DNA of 51,554 bases from an uncultured Collinsella sp. (GCA_959606065.1 CAUHHV010000015.1:1-51554), one strand, 5' to 3'. Shown: positions 7,214 to 16,076, numbered from the stretch's first letter. The notes: generated by a model not told the origin, from the letters alone. Made by a program: numbers and translations.

Positions 7214-9436
7214 ATGAAGATCATCAAGCGCAGCGGCACCGAGGTTGTCTTTGACATCGATAAGATCGTCAATGCGATTCGCGCCGCAAACTTGGAGGTC
7301 GAGGAGAGCTCTCGTCTAACCGACCGCCAGGTGGTTTATGCGGCGCAAAACGTCGCCGAGGCATGCGAGAACGCGGGCCACACCGTTTCGGTCGAGGAGA
7401 TCCAGGATTTGGTCGAGGACGAGATCATGCGTCTCGACTGCTACGAGGTCGCCCGCCACTACATCATCTATCGCTATGTTCAGAGCCTGAAGCGCCAGAA
7501 GAACACGACCGATGACAAGATCCTGTCGTTGATCGAGTGCAATAACGAAGAGGTCAAGCAGGAGAACTCTAACAAGAACCCGACCGTCAACTCCGTTCAG
7601 CGCGACTACATGGCCGGCGAGATTTCCAAGGACCTGACTCAGCGCGTGCTGCTGCCCCAGGAGATCGTGGATGCCCACAACGAGGGCCTGATCCACTTCC
7701 ACGATTCCGACTACTTTGCCCAGCACATGCATAACTGCGACCTGGTGAACCTGGAGGATATGCTCCAGAACGGCACCGTTATCTCGGGCACGCTGATCGA
7801 GAAGCCGCATAGCTTCTCGACTGCCTGCAACATCGCGACGCAGATTATCGCCCAGGTTGCTTCTTCCCAGTACGGCGGCCAGTCTATTTCGCTGACCCAT
7901 CTCGCCCCCTTTGTTGAGGTGAGCCGTCAAAAGATTCGCGGCGAGGTTGCCCGCGAGCTCGAGGAGCTCGGTGTTTCGGCATCTGCCGAAAAGGTCCGTG
8001 AGGTCGTTGAGGACCGTCTGCGTGACGAGATCCGTCGCGGCGTCCAGACGATTCAGTATCAGGTCGTGACCCTTATGACCACCAATGGCCAGGCGCCGTT
8101 CGTGACGGTCTTTATGTATCTCAATGAGGCCCGTACGCCCCAGGAGAAGCACGACCTTGCCATGATCGTGGAGGAGACGCTTCGTCAACGCTATGAGGGC
8201 GTTAAGAACGAAGCCGGTGTGTGGATTACCCCGGCATTCCCCAAGCTTATCTATGTACTCGAGGACGATAACGTTCACGAGAATTCCCCGTACTTCTACC
8301 TGACCCAGCTTGCTGCCAAGTGCACCGCCAAGCGCATGGTGCCCGACTACATCTCCGAGAAGAAGATGCGCGAGCTCAAGCTGTCGAAGGGCGAGACCGC
8401 CGGCAACGGCGATTGCTACACCTGCATGGGTTGCCGCAGCTTCTTGACGCCCGACCGCTCGGGCAACGGCTTTAACAATGTCGCCAACGCGCTGAACTAT
8501 GACCCGACCAAACCCAAGTACTATGGCCGCTTTAACCAGGGTGTTGTGACCATCAACCTGCCCGATGTCGCGCTGAGCTCGCATCAGGACATGGACAAGT
8601 TCTGGAAGATCTTCGACGAGCGCCTTGAGCTGTGCCACCGTGCTCTGCTGTGCCGTCATGAGCGCCTGATGGGCACGCTTTCGGATGCCGCGCCGATTCT
8701 TTGGCAGTACGGTGCCCTAGCGCGTCTGAAGAAGGGCGAGACGATCGATAAGTTGCTCGTGGGCGGATACTCTACCATCAGCCTTGGCTATGCCGGCCTG
8801 TATGAGTGCGTCAAGTACATGACGGGCCACAGCCACACCGAGAAGGAAGGCACGCCGTTTGCCATGGCCGTCATGCAGCGCATGAACGACAAGTGCGCGG
8901 AGTGGAAGGCCGAAAGCGATATCGATTTCTCGCTGTACGGTACGCCGTTGGAGTCGACGACCTACAAGTTCGCCAAGTGCCTGCAGCGCCGTTTTGGTAT
9001 TATCCCGGGCGTGACGGACAAGGGCTACATTACCAACAGCTACCACGTCCACGTGTCCGAGGAGATCGATGCCTTCGATAAGCTTAAGTTTGAGGGCATG
9101 TTCCAGCAGCTTTCGCCGGGCGGTGCTATCTCTTACGTTGAGGTTCCCAACATGCAGGACAACCTCAAGGCTGTCATTCGCGTGATGCAGTACATCTACG
9201 ACAACATCATGTACGCCGAGCTCAACACCAAGAGCGACTACTGCCAGGTGTGCGGCTACGATGGCGAGATCAAGATTGTTGAGGACGATGGCAAGCTGGT
9301 GTGGGAGTGCCCCAACTGCGGCAACCGCGACCAGGAGAAAATGAACGTCGCTCGTCGTACGTGCGGCTACATCGGTACCCAGTTCTGGAACCAGGGTCGA
9401 ACCGAGGAGATCCGCGACCGCGTGCTGCATCTCTAA
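7214..9436 (+). CDS. nrdD: anaerobic ribonucleoside-triphosphate reductase (class III)
   Basis: A 740-residue glycyl-radical enzyme that reduces ribonucleoside triphosphates to dNTPs without oxygen. An ATP-cone domain fills about residues 1-95 (KRSGTEVVFDIDKI start), followed by the catalytic 10-stranded barrel. The C-terminal glycyl-radical motif RTCGYIG places the radical glycine at residue 718. A zinc site is visible as C677, C680, C699 and C702. ATG 7214 was chosen because AAGAGG lies 7 nt upstream and the product begins as the family usually does; an ATG at 7184 is in frame but lacks a ribosome site. The activase nrdG follows after a 425-bp palindrome-rich gap. A NrdR box controls the promoter. 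Confidence 0.97.
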   Translation: MKIIKRSGTEVVFDIDKIVNAIRAANLEVEESSRLTDRQVVYAAQNVAEACENAGHTVSVEEIQDLVEDEIMRLDCYEVARHYIIYRYVQSLKRQKNTTDDKILSLIECNNEEVKQENSNKNPTVNSVQRDYMAGEISKDLTQRVLLPQEIVDAHNEGLIHFHDSDYFAQHMHNCDLVNLEDMLQNGTVISGTLIEKPHSFSTACNIATQIIAQVASSQYGGQSISLTHLAPFVEVSRQKIRGEVARELEELGVSASAEKVREVVEDRLRDEIRRGVQTIQYQVVTLMTTNGQAPFVTVFMYLNEARTPQEKHDLAMIVEETLRQRYEGVKNEAGVWITPAFPKLIYVLEDDNVHENSPYFYLTQLAAKCTAKRMVPDYISEKKMRELKLSKGETAGNGDCYTCMGCRSFLTPDRSGNGFNNVANALNYDPTKPKYYGRFNQGVVTINLPDVALSSHQDMDKFWKIFDERLELCHRALLCRHERLMGTLSDAAPILWQYGALARLKKGETIDKLLVGGYSTISLGYAGLYECVKYMTGHSHTEKEGTPFAMAVMQRMNDKCAEWKAESDIDFSLYGTPLESTTYKFAKCLQRRFGIIPGVTDKGYITNSYHVHVSEEIDAFDKLKFEGMFQQLSPGGAISYVEVPNMQDNLKAVIRVMQYIYDNIMYAELNTKSDYCQVCGYDGEIKIVEDDGKLVWECPNCGNRDQEKMNVARRTCGYIGTQFWNQGRTEEIRDRVLHL

Positions 9437-9447
9437 TAACCATCCCA

Positions 9448-9584
9448 GGCTGCCCTGTAGCGAGGCCCCGGACCTTTACTCGCATTTCGGACAGTCCTGG
9501 CTCACGACGGAGGCGCCACTGGCGCCTCCTGTTCGTGCGGAACTCATATCGAGCAAAGGTCCGGGCCCTCGCTACAGGGCAGCC
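9448..9584. repeat. 137-bp nested palindrome between nrdD and nrdG
   Basis: The outer arms 9448-9482 and 9550-9584 are 35 nt with only two mismatches. Inside is a perfect 9-bp hairpin (9509-9517/9521-9529, loop ACT). The architecture (long outer arm, unpaired segment, short inner hairpin) parallels the element at 339-463 although the sequences differ. It starts 12 bp after the nrdD stop and may act as a transcript end or mRNA stabiliser. Confidence 0.9.
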
Positions 9585-9762
9585 AAGTTGATGTAGCTGA
9601 GATGCAGCGCGCAGTCTGCTCACTCCTCGAAGTTCTTAGCGGAAATAATTCGAGTTGCAGCTGCGATTTACTTGCGATGGTGGTTGAGCCGCAACCGAGT
9701 TTTTATTGGACCTCGAACCCTATGCTCGATGTTCGCTTCGTTCATTGAGTTACCCTTTGCAT
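9585..9762. other. non-coding spacer between two palindromes
   Basis: No gene seen. A weak terminator-like hairpin GGTTG/CAACC (9682-9696) is followed by GAGTTTTTA. It could end the nrdD transcript, but the stem is only 5 bp. Confidence 0.35.
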
Positions 9763-9846
9763 GAGGCCGGGACATATCGTCCCGCCCGCAGTTTCGCAGG
9801 CCGCAGGCCGAGAATGTTTGAGGACGGGATGATATGTCCCGGCCTC
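9763..9846. repeat. 84-bp palindrome abutting the nrdG ribosome site
   Basis: Arms 9763-9784 and 9825-9846 are 22 nt with one mismatch, each containing the GGGACATAT/ATATGTCCC core. The right arm ends 3 bp before GGGAGAG, the nrdG ribosome-binding site. Folding of the RNA could therefore influence nrdG translation. Confidence 0.88.
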
Positions 9847-9861
9847 CCGGGAGAGTTACCT

Positions 9862-10443
9862 ATGAACTACGCGAACATTAAGTATTTCGACATTGCTGAT
9901 GGAGAAGGCGTTCGTACTTCTCTGTTTGTAAGCGGGTGCCGTCGTGGGTGCAAGAATTGCTTTAACTCTGTTGCGTGGGACTTTGCTGCGGGTGAGCCGT
10001 TCGATCGTGCCGTCGAGGACAAGATTATCAAGAGTCTCGATCATCCCTTTATCGATGGTCTGACGATTCTGGGCGGCGAGCCCATGGAGCCCGAGAATCA
10101 GGCGGGGCTCGTTGAGTTTGTCGAGCGTGTTCGCGCGGCCTATCCAGTGGGGTCGGGGAAGACCATTTGGTGCTTTACCGGTGACGTGCTCGAGGAGCTT
10201 ATGCCGGGCGGTCGTCATCATACCGAGGTGACTGATCGCATCCTTGCCTGCCTCGACATGTTGGTGGACGGCCCGTTTGTTCAGGACCTGTACGATATCA
10301 CGCTGCGCTTTAGGGGCTCGAGCAACCAGCGCGTGATCGATATGAACGCTACGCGCGCCCGTGCTGAGCGCGAGGGCGTTGCGCTTTGTGATGCGGTTGA
10401 ACTTTGGCGCGATGATCCGGTCTATTCGACCCATACTATGTAG
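9862..10443 (+). CDS. nrdG: anaerobic ribonucleotide reductase activating protein
   Basis: A 193-residue radical-SAM activase that generates the glycyl radical on NrdD. The [4Fe-4S]-binding motif CRRGCKNC gives C26, C30 and C33; GGEP (SAM-binding region) is visible near residue 74. ATG 9862 was chosen because GGGAGAG is 6 nt upstream and the protein then begins MNYANIKYFDI as in the family; the open frame extends back to 9706 through the palindrome. It pairs functionally with nrdD but is separated from it by two large inverted repeats. Confidence 0.95.
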   Translation: MNYANIKYFDIADGEGVRTSLFVSGCRRGCKNCFNSVAWDFAAGEPFDRAVEDKIIKSLDHPFIDGLTILGGEPMEPENQAGLVEFVERVRAAYPVGSGKTIWCFTGDVLEELMPGGRHHTEVTDRILACLDMLVDGPFVQDLYDITLRFRGSSNQRVIDMNATRARAEREGVALCDAVELWRDDPVYSTHTM

Positions 10444-10509
10444 CTTGTGGTCGATGCCGGAGGGCGTGGTACCATAGCGCAAACGTGAAATCGGAAAAGT
10501 GAGGCCCAG

Positions 10510-11067
10510 ATGGTCGATCAGGAAAAAGTCGAGGCCGCCATTAAGCTGTTGCTTGAGGGCATAGGCGAGGACCCAACTCGTGAGGGCCTGCTGGAGACCC
10601 CGGCGCGCGTTGCCCGTATGTATGGTGAGATCGCCGGCGGTATGGACCAGAGTGCCGAGGAACACCTGTCCAAAACCTTTGCCGTCGCTTCGAACGATTT
10701 GGTTATCGAGCGCGACATCACGTTCTACTCGCTGTGCGAACATCATCTGCTGCCGTTTTATGGCAAGGCCGCCATTGGTTATATCCCTAACGGTCGGGTG
10801 GCTGGGCTTTCCAAGCTCGCCCGCACGGTTGAGGTTTATGCCCGCCGTCTGCAGCTGCAGGAGCAACTGTGCGCACAGGTTGCCGATGCCCTCATGGAGT
10901 ATCTCGCTCCCCAGGGAGCGATTGTGTTGATGGAGGCCGAGCATATGTGCATGACGATGCGTGGCGTGCAAAAGCCCGGCACCAAGACCGTGACGCTTGC
11001 TCGCCGCGGCGTCTTTGAGACCGATCCCGCGCTCGAGGAGCGTTTCTTTAGGATGCTGGGCCGCTAA
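10510..11067 (+). CDS. folE: GTP cyclohydrolase I
   Basis: A 185-residue enzyme converting GTP to 7,8-dihydroneopterin triphosphate, the first step of folate synthesis. Zinc ligands C76, H79 (CEHH motif) and C147 (HMCM) are in place. The length is normal for the family. GTGAGG lies upstream of the ATG. It starts a tightly packed group with an HD-domain protein (2-nt gap) and folB, so it belongs to a pterin operon. Confidence 0.96.
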   Translation: MVDQEKVEAAIKLLLEGIGEDPTREGLLETPARVARMYGEIAGGMDQSAEEHLSKTFAVASNDLVIERDITFYSLCEHHLLPFYGKAAIGYIPNGRVAGLSKLARTVEVYARRLQLQEQLCAQVADALMEYLAPQGAIVLMEAEHMCMTMRGVQKPGTKTVTLARRGVFETDPALEERFFRMLGR

Positions 11068-11069
11068 CC

Positions 11070-11651
11070 ATGAGAGTCGTCAACGACTTTACATCGAAGA
11101 CCGATGAGGGGACGTCGCGTCGCGGCTTTATGGCTTCGGGCCTGGCCCCCTTTGGTGCCATGCCTCGCATTGATTACATTTGTGCCAACGGGCTGTTCCG
11201 GCGGCACCTGGGCAACATCGTACAGTTGGAATCGGGGCGCATCTTCTGCCGCCACGGTATTGACCATCTGCTCGATGTCGCGCGCATTATGTGGATCAAG
11301 AATCTCGAGGAGCAGCTCGAATTTGACCGCGAGGTCATCTACGCCACAGCACTTCTTCACGATATCGGCAAAGATGAACAGTATGAATCGGGTATATCCC
11401 ATGATGTTGCAAGCGAACGCGTCGCTGATGCGATTCTCGGCGGCATGCCCGATAACGTGGCGTTTGAGCCGGCCGATGCCGCAGCCATTAAGACGGCCAT
11501 TCTGGGCCATCGAAAGCTGCGCGTGAACAGCCAACCGCTTGAGCGTCTGCTCTATGCAGCCGACAAAGCGTCGCGTGCCTGCTTTGCATGCCCCGCGCGC
11601 AACGCTTGCAACTGGAGCGATGATAAAAAGAACCTGTCGATTCGCGTGTAG
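11070..11651 (+). CDS. HD-domain phosphohydrolase in the folate operon
   Basis: A 193-residue soluble protein with an HD metal-hydrolase core: H62 (CRHGIDH), H97-D98 (LLHDIGK) and D165 (YAADK). The C-terminus carries a cysteine cluster C171, C174 and C180 that could bind a metal. Its ATG is 2 bp after the folE stop, implying translational coupling. The substrate is not known from sequence. Because it lies between folE and folB, removal of phosphate from dihydroneopterin triphosphate is a reasonable inference. Archaeal MptB is a precedent for an HD enzyme acting on a pterin phosphate. The exact start is uncertain, since methionines at 21 and 31 are also possible. Confidence 0.75.
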   Translation: MRVVNDFTSKTDEGTSRRGFMASGLAPFGAMPRIDYICANGLFRRHLGNIVQLESGRIFCRHGIDHLLDVARIMWIKNLEEQLEFDREVIYATALLHDIGKDEQYESGISHDVASERVADAILGGMPDNVAFEPADAAAIKTAILGHRKLRVNSQPLERLLYAADKASRACFACPARNACNWSDDKKNLSIRV

Positions 11652-11694
11652 TTAGTTTGCGCGGTCGGGGTTCTAAACGAAGGAGACGATCGCG

Positions 11695-12180
11695 TTGAGT
11701 AACAAGAAACTGCCCGAGAATGCAACCAAGACCGAAGGCGCCGAGCTCGCCCGCCGTGGAAGGGGCGAAATATCCACCGCAACGGCGGTGCCTCACGTGA
11801 GCTATGACGATTTGCGCCATGCCGATCGTATTGTCATTGACGGCCTGGAGGTTTTTGCCAACCATGGCGTGTATCCCGAGGAGAACGCGCTGGGTCAGAA
11901 GTTCATCGTTTCTCTGGTGCTCTATGCCGACCTGCGCGCGGCGGGGGAGCACGATAACCTGGACGCCTCGATTGACTACGGCTCGGTGTGCCACGATGTC
12001 GATGGCTATCTGCGCGAGCATACGTTTAAGCTCATCGAGGCGGCAGCCGAGGGGACAGCCCAGATGCTGCTGCGCCGTTATCCCTCGCTGCTTGGTGTGC
12101 GCATAAAGCTCGATAAGCCGTGGGCTCCTGTTGGCCTGCCCCTGGCAAGCTGCGGCGTCGAGATCGAGCGCGTGCGCTAG
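11695..12180 (+). CDS. folB: dihydroneopterin aldolase
   Basis: A 161-residue protein whose C-terminal 120 residues match FolB, which cleaves dihydroneopterin to hydroxymethyl-dihydropterin. The motif FANHGVYPEE and the following LGQKF stretch are characteristic. A roughly 40-residue N-terminal extension is unusual for the family. TTG 11695 was taken as the start because AGGAG lies 9 nt upstream. It follows the HD protein by 43 bp in the folE operon and converges on the minus-strand gene ending at 12187. Confidence 0.9.
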   Translation: MSNKKLPENATKTEGAELARRGRGEISTATAVPHVSYDDLRHADRIVIDGLEVFANHGVYPEENALGQKFIVSLVLYADLRAAGEHDNLDASIDYGSVCHDVDGYLREHTFKLIEAAAEGTAQMLLRRYPSLLGVRIKLDKPWAPVGLPLASCGVEIERVR

Positions 12181-12186
12181 TCGACG

Positions 12187-12963
12187 CTAGAGCTTGTTGA
12201 GGGGTGGCTGCTTGAGCCGCTGAGACAGTGCTCTATTGTTGGGACAGTACGTGTCGAGCAGGGCGTGAAAGCGCTGATTGTGGCTCGGCTCGAGCAGATG
12301 GACGAGCTCGTGGGCGACAACCATGTCGAGGCATTCGACGGGGTAGGCGGCGAGCTCGCGCGCGATGCGAATGGCGCCGGATTTGGGCGTGCAGGAGCCC
12401 CAACGCGTTTTCATGCTGCGCACGGAGACGCGGGCCACGGTGACGCCCATTGCGATTTCGTACGCGTGCACGATGTCGCGTAGCGCTGCGGTGACCTCGG
12501 ACGCGTAGAGCTGGTCGATGCGGGCTTGGAGCTCGTCGGACGTTAGGCCGTCGAGGATTGCGCGCCGCTTGGCCTGTGGGCTTTCGTCCGATTCGTCGGT
12601 ACCCATAAAACTTGCGAAGGTGGCCTGCTTGGGTCGCGGTGCGGGCGATGCAAAGTTGTGATCGAGTGCGTCCTGTACCGTGATGGGCTTGCCCCAAAGT
12701 GCAATGATGGACGAGGGGCTGAGCGGCTCTCGCGCTGTCGCCTGACGTTGCTCACGTTGGGCAAGTCGGCTGATAATCCAGGCGCTGTTGCGCTTCACAA
12801 ACGCTTCGATGCGCTCGTGGCTGGCGCCGAGCGGTGCGCTGGCGTGGACCTCGCCGCTCGATGTGACGCGTAGGTTAAAGTTCTTGACGCGCTTTTTGGT
12901 AACGACGACGGGGATGAGCGTTCCATCCGGTCGGGGTACGGAAATCGTAAATTGCTGCGTCAA
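12187..12963 (-). CDS. YgjP/SprT-like zinc metallopeptidase
   Basis: A 258-residue protein of the YgjP-like (DUF45) metal-dependent hydrolase family. The zinc motif HELVHLLEPSHNQRFH is near the C-terminus, preceded by the typical TRWGSC stretch. No signal peptide or membrane segment is visible. The start is the TTG at 12963, which has AAGGAT 5-6 nt upstream; the open frame runs further back through the hairpin at 12986-13021, which is unlikely to be coding. The cellular substrate is unknown for this family. Confidence 0.8.
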   Translation of the reverse strand: MTQQFTISVPRPDGTLIPVVVTKKRVKNFNLRVTSSGEVHASAPLGASHERIEAFVKRNSAWIISRLAQREQRQATAREPLSPSSIIALWGKPITVQDALDHNFASPAPRPKQATFASFMGTDESDESPQAKRRAILDGLTSDELQARIDQLYASEVTAALRDIVHAYEIAMGVTVARVSVRSMKTRWGSCTPKSGAIRIARELAAYPVECLDMVVAHELVHLLEPSHNQRFHALLDTYCPNNRALSQRLKQPPLNKL

Positions 12964-12985
12964 ATGTGATCCTTCAGATTGGGGA

Positions 12986-13021
12986 CGGGCCGGCATGTCG
13001 ACCGCTCGGCATGCCGGCCCG
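12986..13021. repeat. 36-bp inverted repeat, 12-bp arms
   Basis: CGGGCCGGCATG (12986-12997) and its exact complement (13010-13021) flank a 12-nt loop. It lies between two minus-strand genes, downstream of the dipeptidase, and may be its terminator although no T-run is present. Confidence 0.8.
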
Positions 13022-13049
13022 CTCAAGGGATGCGAAATTAATTGCGCTC

Positions 13050-14063
13050 TTAATAGCGCTCGAAGAAGGCGAGCGCGTTGTCGCTGCAGAGCTTCTGCAT
13101 CACGGTCTTGCCAAAGTGCTTGGAGAGCATGTTCTGGAATTCGGGCATCTTGCTGGCATCAGAGAGGAAGTCGGGTACCTTGGCGCCGTCCCAGTCGCCG
13201 CCGAGTGCGATGACGTCCTCGCCGCCCAGGTCGAGCCAGTGCTCGATATGTGCCGCTAGCTGGTCGAAGGTGACGTCTGCGGCGGTCTTTTTGGTTGCGT
13301 CGTTGGAAAGGAACTCGCTGCAGTAGTTGAGGCCGACGATACCGCCCATGTCGCGAATGGTGCGGAACTGGTCGTCGGTGAGGTTGCGCTTGACTCTGCA
13401 GACGGTACGGGAGTTGGAGTGGCTGGCGACGAAGGGGCGCGTGGCGTGGGCGACAACCTCGTCAAAGCACTCATCGTTGAGGTGGGAGACGTCGAGCACC
13501 ATGCCGGCGTGCTCCATCTGCGTAAGGGCCTCGATGCCGGCGGCGGTGAGGCCGGCGTGGGTGTCGTGGCCGCTCGCGAGCGGCCCCTGCGCGTTCCAGC
13601 TGAGTGATGACATGAGTACGCCCAGGCTCTTGAGTACCTCGATCAGCGCGGGGTCCTCGGCAAAGAACGTGGCGTTTTCGATGGTGTGGATGCAGGCGAC
13701 CTTGCCGTCTTTGAGCGCAGGGCGAATGTCTGCCGCGCTGCGTACGTTGACCATGCGGTCGTGGTTAAGCATGGCCTGGCCGCTCATGTGCGCCATGATC
13801 TGCGCCTGGAAGCGCGCGGCGTGGGCGGTGGGAATCTCGTCGGGGACAAACGTGGCGAAGCATTGTGCCCACGGCGTGTTGCCGATCTTTGCGAGCGAGA
13901 TGGCGCAGGCGTTGCCCTCGATGAGGTCGAAATCTTGCGGATGCGTTTCGTCGCCGGGGAAATAACCGTCGGTGCCGGCGGTAAAGCGCAGGTCGAGATC
14001 GAGCGTGGCCCAGCCGATGCGGTCGGCGGTGTCGCAGTGTAGGTCAAATACGGGATATGCCAT
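13050..14063 (-). CDS. membrane dipeptidase (peptidase M19) family protein
   Basis: A 337-residue binuclear-zinc hydrolase of the renal-dipeptidase (M19) family that cleaves dipeptides, sometimes with D-residues. Metal-ligand motifs are readable: DLHCDTAD at the N-terminus, a conserved Glu in HTIENATFF, and later histidines in DVSHLND and ASHSNSR. No signal peptide is seen, so it is likely cytoplasmic. The start is ATG at 14063 with a strong GGAGGAACC site; the frame extends 10 codons further without one. Confidence 0.9.
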   Translation of the reverse strand: MAYPVFDLHCDTADRIGWATLDLDLRFTAGTDGYFPGDETHPQDFDLIEGNACAISLAKIGNTPWAQCFATFVPDEIPTAHAARFQAQIMAHMSGQAMLNHDRMVNVRSAADIRPALKDGKVACIHTIENATFFAEDPALIEVLKSLGVLMSSLSWNAQGPLASGHDTHAGLTAAGIEALTQMEHAGMVLDVSHLNDECFDEVVAHATRPFVASHSNSRTVCRVKRNLTDDQFRTIRDMGGIVGLNYCSEFLSNDATKKTAADVTFDQLAAHIEHWLDLGGEDVIALGGDWDGAKVPDFLSDASKMPEFQNMLSKHFGKTVMQKLCSDNALAFFERY

Positions 14064-14183
14064 GGTTCCTCCGGTTGCAGCGTTTCTTTGCAAACTGTCT
14101 TTGAATTGTATGACTAGGGTATAGTTAGCGCCATATGTTCATGGCGGCCCGCGTTGTGCGCCGCCCTTATCACGGAGGTTTCC

Positions 14184-14612
14184 ATGTCCAACCAGGGCAA
14201 GAAGGTCAAGACTCATTATCGCGGCACGCTCGACGACGGCACGCAATTCGATAGCTCCTACGATCGCGGCGAGCCGCTGGAGTTCACCTGCGGCGCCGGT
14301 CAGATGATCAAGGGCTTCGATGCCGCTGTTGTCGACATGCAGGTGGGCGAGAAGAAGACCGTGCACATCCCGGCCGCCGATGCCTACGGCGAGCACAACC
14401 CCGAGATGGTCCTGACCTTCCCGGCCGAACAGGTTCCCAACATCGAGCAGATCGAGAAGGGCATGAAGCTCTTCCTGTCCACGCCGAGCGGTATGCCCGT
14501 CCCCGCCGTGGTCATCGACGTAACGCCCGAGGCCGTGACGCTCGACGCCAACCACGAGCTGGCCGGCAAGGACCTCAACTTTGATATCGAGCTCGTCGAG
14601 GTCGAGGGCTAG
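14184..14612 (+). CDS. FKBP-type peptidyl-prolyl isomerase (SlyD-like)
   Basis: A 142-residue FKBP with the SlyD pattern: an FKBP core (TLDDGTQFDSS, QMIKGFD) interrupted by an insert-in-flap chaperone domain (about residues 65-125). The histidine/cysteine-rich metal-binding tail of E. coli SlyD is absent; the protein ends shortly after FDIELVEVE. ATG 14184 has GGAGG 5 nt upstream. A UreE-like gene follows after 3 bp, which suggests a shared metal-protein maturation role. Confidence 0.9.
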   Translation: MSNQGKKVKTHYRGTLDDGTQFDSSYDRGEPLEFTCGAGQMIKGFDAAVVDMQVGEKKTVHIPAADAYGEHNPEMVLTFPAEQVPNIEQIEKGMKLFLSTPSGMPVPAVVIDVTPEAVTLDANHELAGKDLNFDIELVEVEG

Positions 14613-14615
14613 AGT

Positions 14616-15194
14616 ATGCCTGAACGCTTGGTTTCGACGACATGCTTGGGAAATCTCAACGATCCGTCCTATGAACTCCTACTTCGCCGGGAGCTGGGCG
14701 GTGTCTTTGAAGTTGACGAGCTCCTGCTCGATTGGGACCAGGCTGATGCGCGCACGTTTGTGGGCGTGACGGAGCTGGGACGCACGGTCGATGTTCGGCT
14801 GGATACTGCCGACGGCGGTCGTCTTGCCGATGGCGACGTGCTCGCCATTGACCGTTCGGGCATGGTGCCCGTGGCGGTTGTCGTGCGCCTGCGCAGCGCC
14901 GAGGTCTATTTGGTCGAAGTCGACCGCATGGATCCGATTGCACTCGCGCATGCGTGCTGGGAGATCGGCAACATGCATGCGCCGCTCTTCCGGGGCGACT
15001 CGGACGAGCATACCGTGCGCATGTATACGCCGGTGCAGCCTGTTTTGGGCCGCATGCTTCGGGGTGTCGAGGGTGTTCGGCTTTCGGTGGTTACCCGTGA
15101 ACTCGATGCGGACCGGCGCTTTGCGTCGAGTGCGGCGGAGGTCTTCGTGAGCATAGCTCCCGACTTTGCCATCGTAAAAAAGACGCGCGGCTAA
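14616..15194 (+). CDS. UreE-like nickel metallochaperone, without a urease locus
   Basis: A 192-residue protein with the two-part UreE layout: an N-terminal beta domain ending in GRLADGDVLAID, and a C-terminal domain with WEIGNMHAPLF, matching the YHLGNRHVPL block of UreE and keeping its metal-binding histidine. Downstream MLRG and a phenylalanine-containing tail also fit. There is no His-rich C-terminus. No urease structural genes or other ure genes occur in the window, so it may serve another nickel enzyme. It starts 3 bp after the SlyD-like gene. Assignment is from motif reading only. Confidence 0.7.
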   Translation: MPERLVSTTCLGNLNDPSYELLLRRELGGVFEVDELLLDWDQADARTFVGVTELGRTVDVRLDTADGGRLADGDVLAIDRSGMVPVAVVVRLRSAEVYLVEVDRMDPIALAHACWEIGNMHAPLFRGDSDEHTVRMYTPVQPVLGRMLRGVEGVRLSVVTRELDADRRFASSAAEVFVSIAPDFAIVKKTRG

Positions 15195-15278
15195 GTGCGC
15201 GTATGCGCAAGACGGGCTTTGAGGGGCGACCAATCAAAGTCCGTCTTGCTGTTGATAAGAGGCTTTGGGGGAAAGCAT

Positions 15279-16076
15279 ATGGGTCTTGAGGGAATCAAGC
15301 TGATTGCATGCGATTTGGACGGCACGTTGCTGCATCCGGGGGAGCGCGAGCCGCGTTCCGAGGCCTTTGAGCTTATCGATGAGCTACATCGTCGCGGTAT
15401 CGTGTTTATGCCGGCGAGCGGCCGTCAATATGCGAGCTTGCGCTACCTGTTTGCCCCGGTGGCCGATGAGCTCGCCTATGTATGCGAAAACGGAGCCCTG
15501 GTGATGAGCGAGGGGCGTGCCGTGGTCAAGCGTTCCATGGAGCGTAGCCTTGCTATGGATATCGCGAATGCCGTGGTTGCGTATCCCCATGCCGACGTGA
15601 CCCTTTCGTGTGAGGGGCGCCTCTACACCATGAGCGGCAATGACGCGTTTGTTGACCACCTGCGCTATGAGGTCCACTGCGACGCGGCGGTGGTCGACCG
15701 TCCCGAGGACATCGACGAGGACGTCATTAAGATTGCCTTCCAGACGCCCGAGGTGGAGCAGCCGGCGGCCTTGGAGTATTTCGAGCGCCTCTTTAGCGAC
15801 CGAGTCGATGTCATGACATCGGGGACCGAATGGACGGACTTTATCGGTTTCGGTTCGGGCAAGGGCTCCGCGCTTGCCGATTACGGTCGTGCCCTGGGGA
15901 TTTCGCCCGATGAGATGATGGCGTTTGGCGACAATGAGAACGATCGCGACATGCTCAACGTGGTGGGCCATCCCTATCTGATGGAGAGCTGCAACCCCAG
16001 CATGCGCGGCATCAACGACCGCGTCCGCTACGCGCGCACGGTCGAAGAGGAACTGCATCGCCTGCTTGCCGAGTAG
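15279..16076 (+). CDS. HAD-superfamily Cof-type phosphatase
   Basis: A 265-residue haloacid-dehalogenase phosphatase of the Cof/YidA type. Motif I DLDGTLL carries the nucleophile Asp, motif II is PASGR and motif IV is FGDNENDRDML. The middle third is a C2 cap domain. Family members dephosphorylate sugar phosphates or cofactors; the substrate here is not readable. ATG 15279 was chosen because GGGGGAAAG lies just upstream; the frame extends to 15195 without a ribosome site. A palindrome (16080-16150) follows immediately. Confidence 0.9.
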   Translation: MGLEGIKLIACDLDGTLLHPGEREPRSEAFELIDELHRRGIVFMPASGRQYASLRYLFAPVADELAYVCENGALVMSEGRAVVKRSMERSLAMDIANAVVAYPHADVTLSCEGRLYTMSGNDAFVDHLRYEVHCDAAVVDRPEDIDEDVIKIAFQTPEVEQPAALEYFERLFSDRVDVMTSGTEWTDFIGFGSGKGSALADYGRALGISPDEMMAFGDNENDRDMLNVVGHPYLMESCNPSMRGINDRVRYARTVEEELHRLLAE

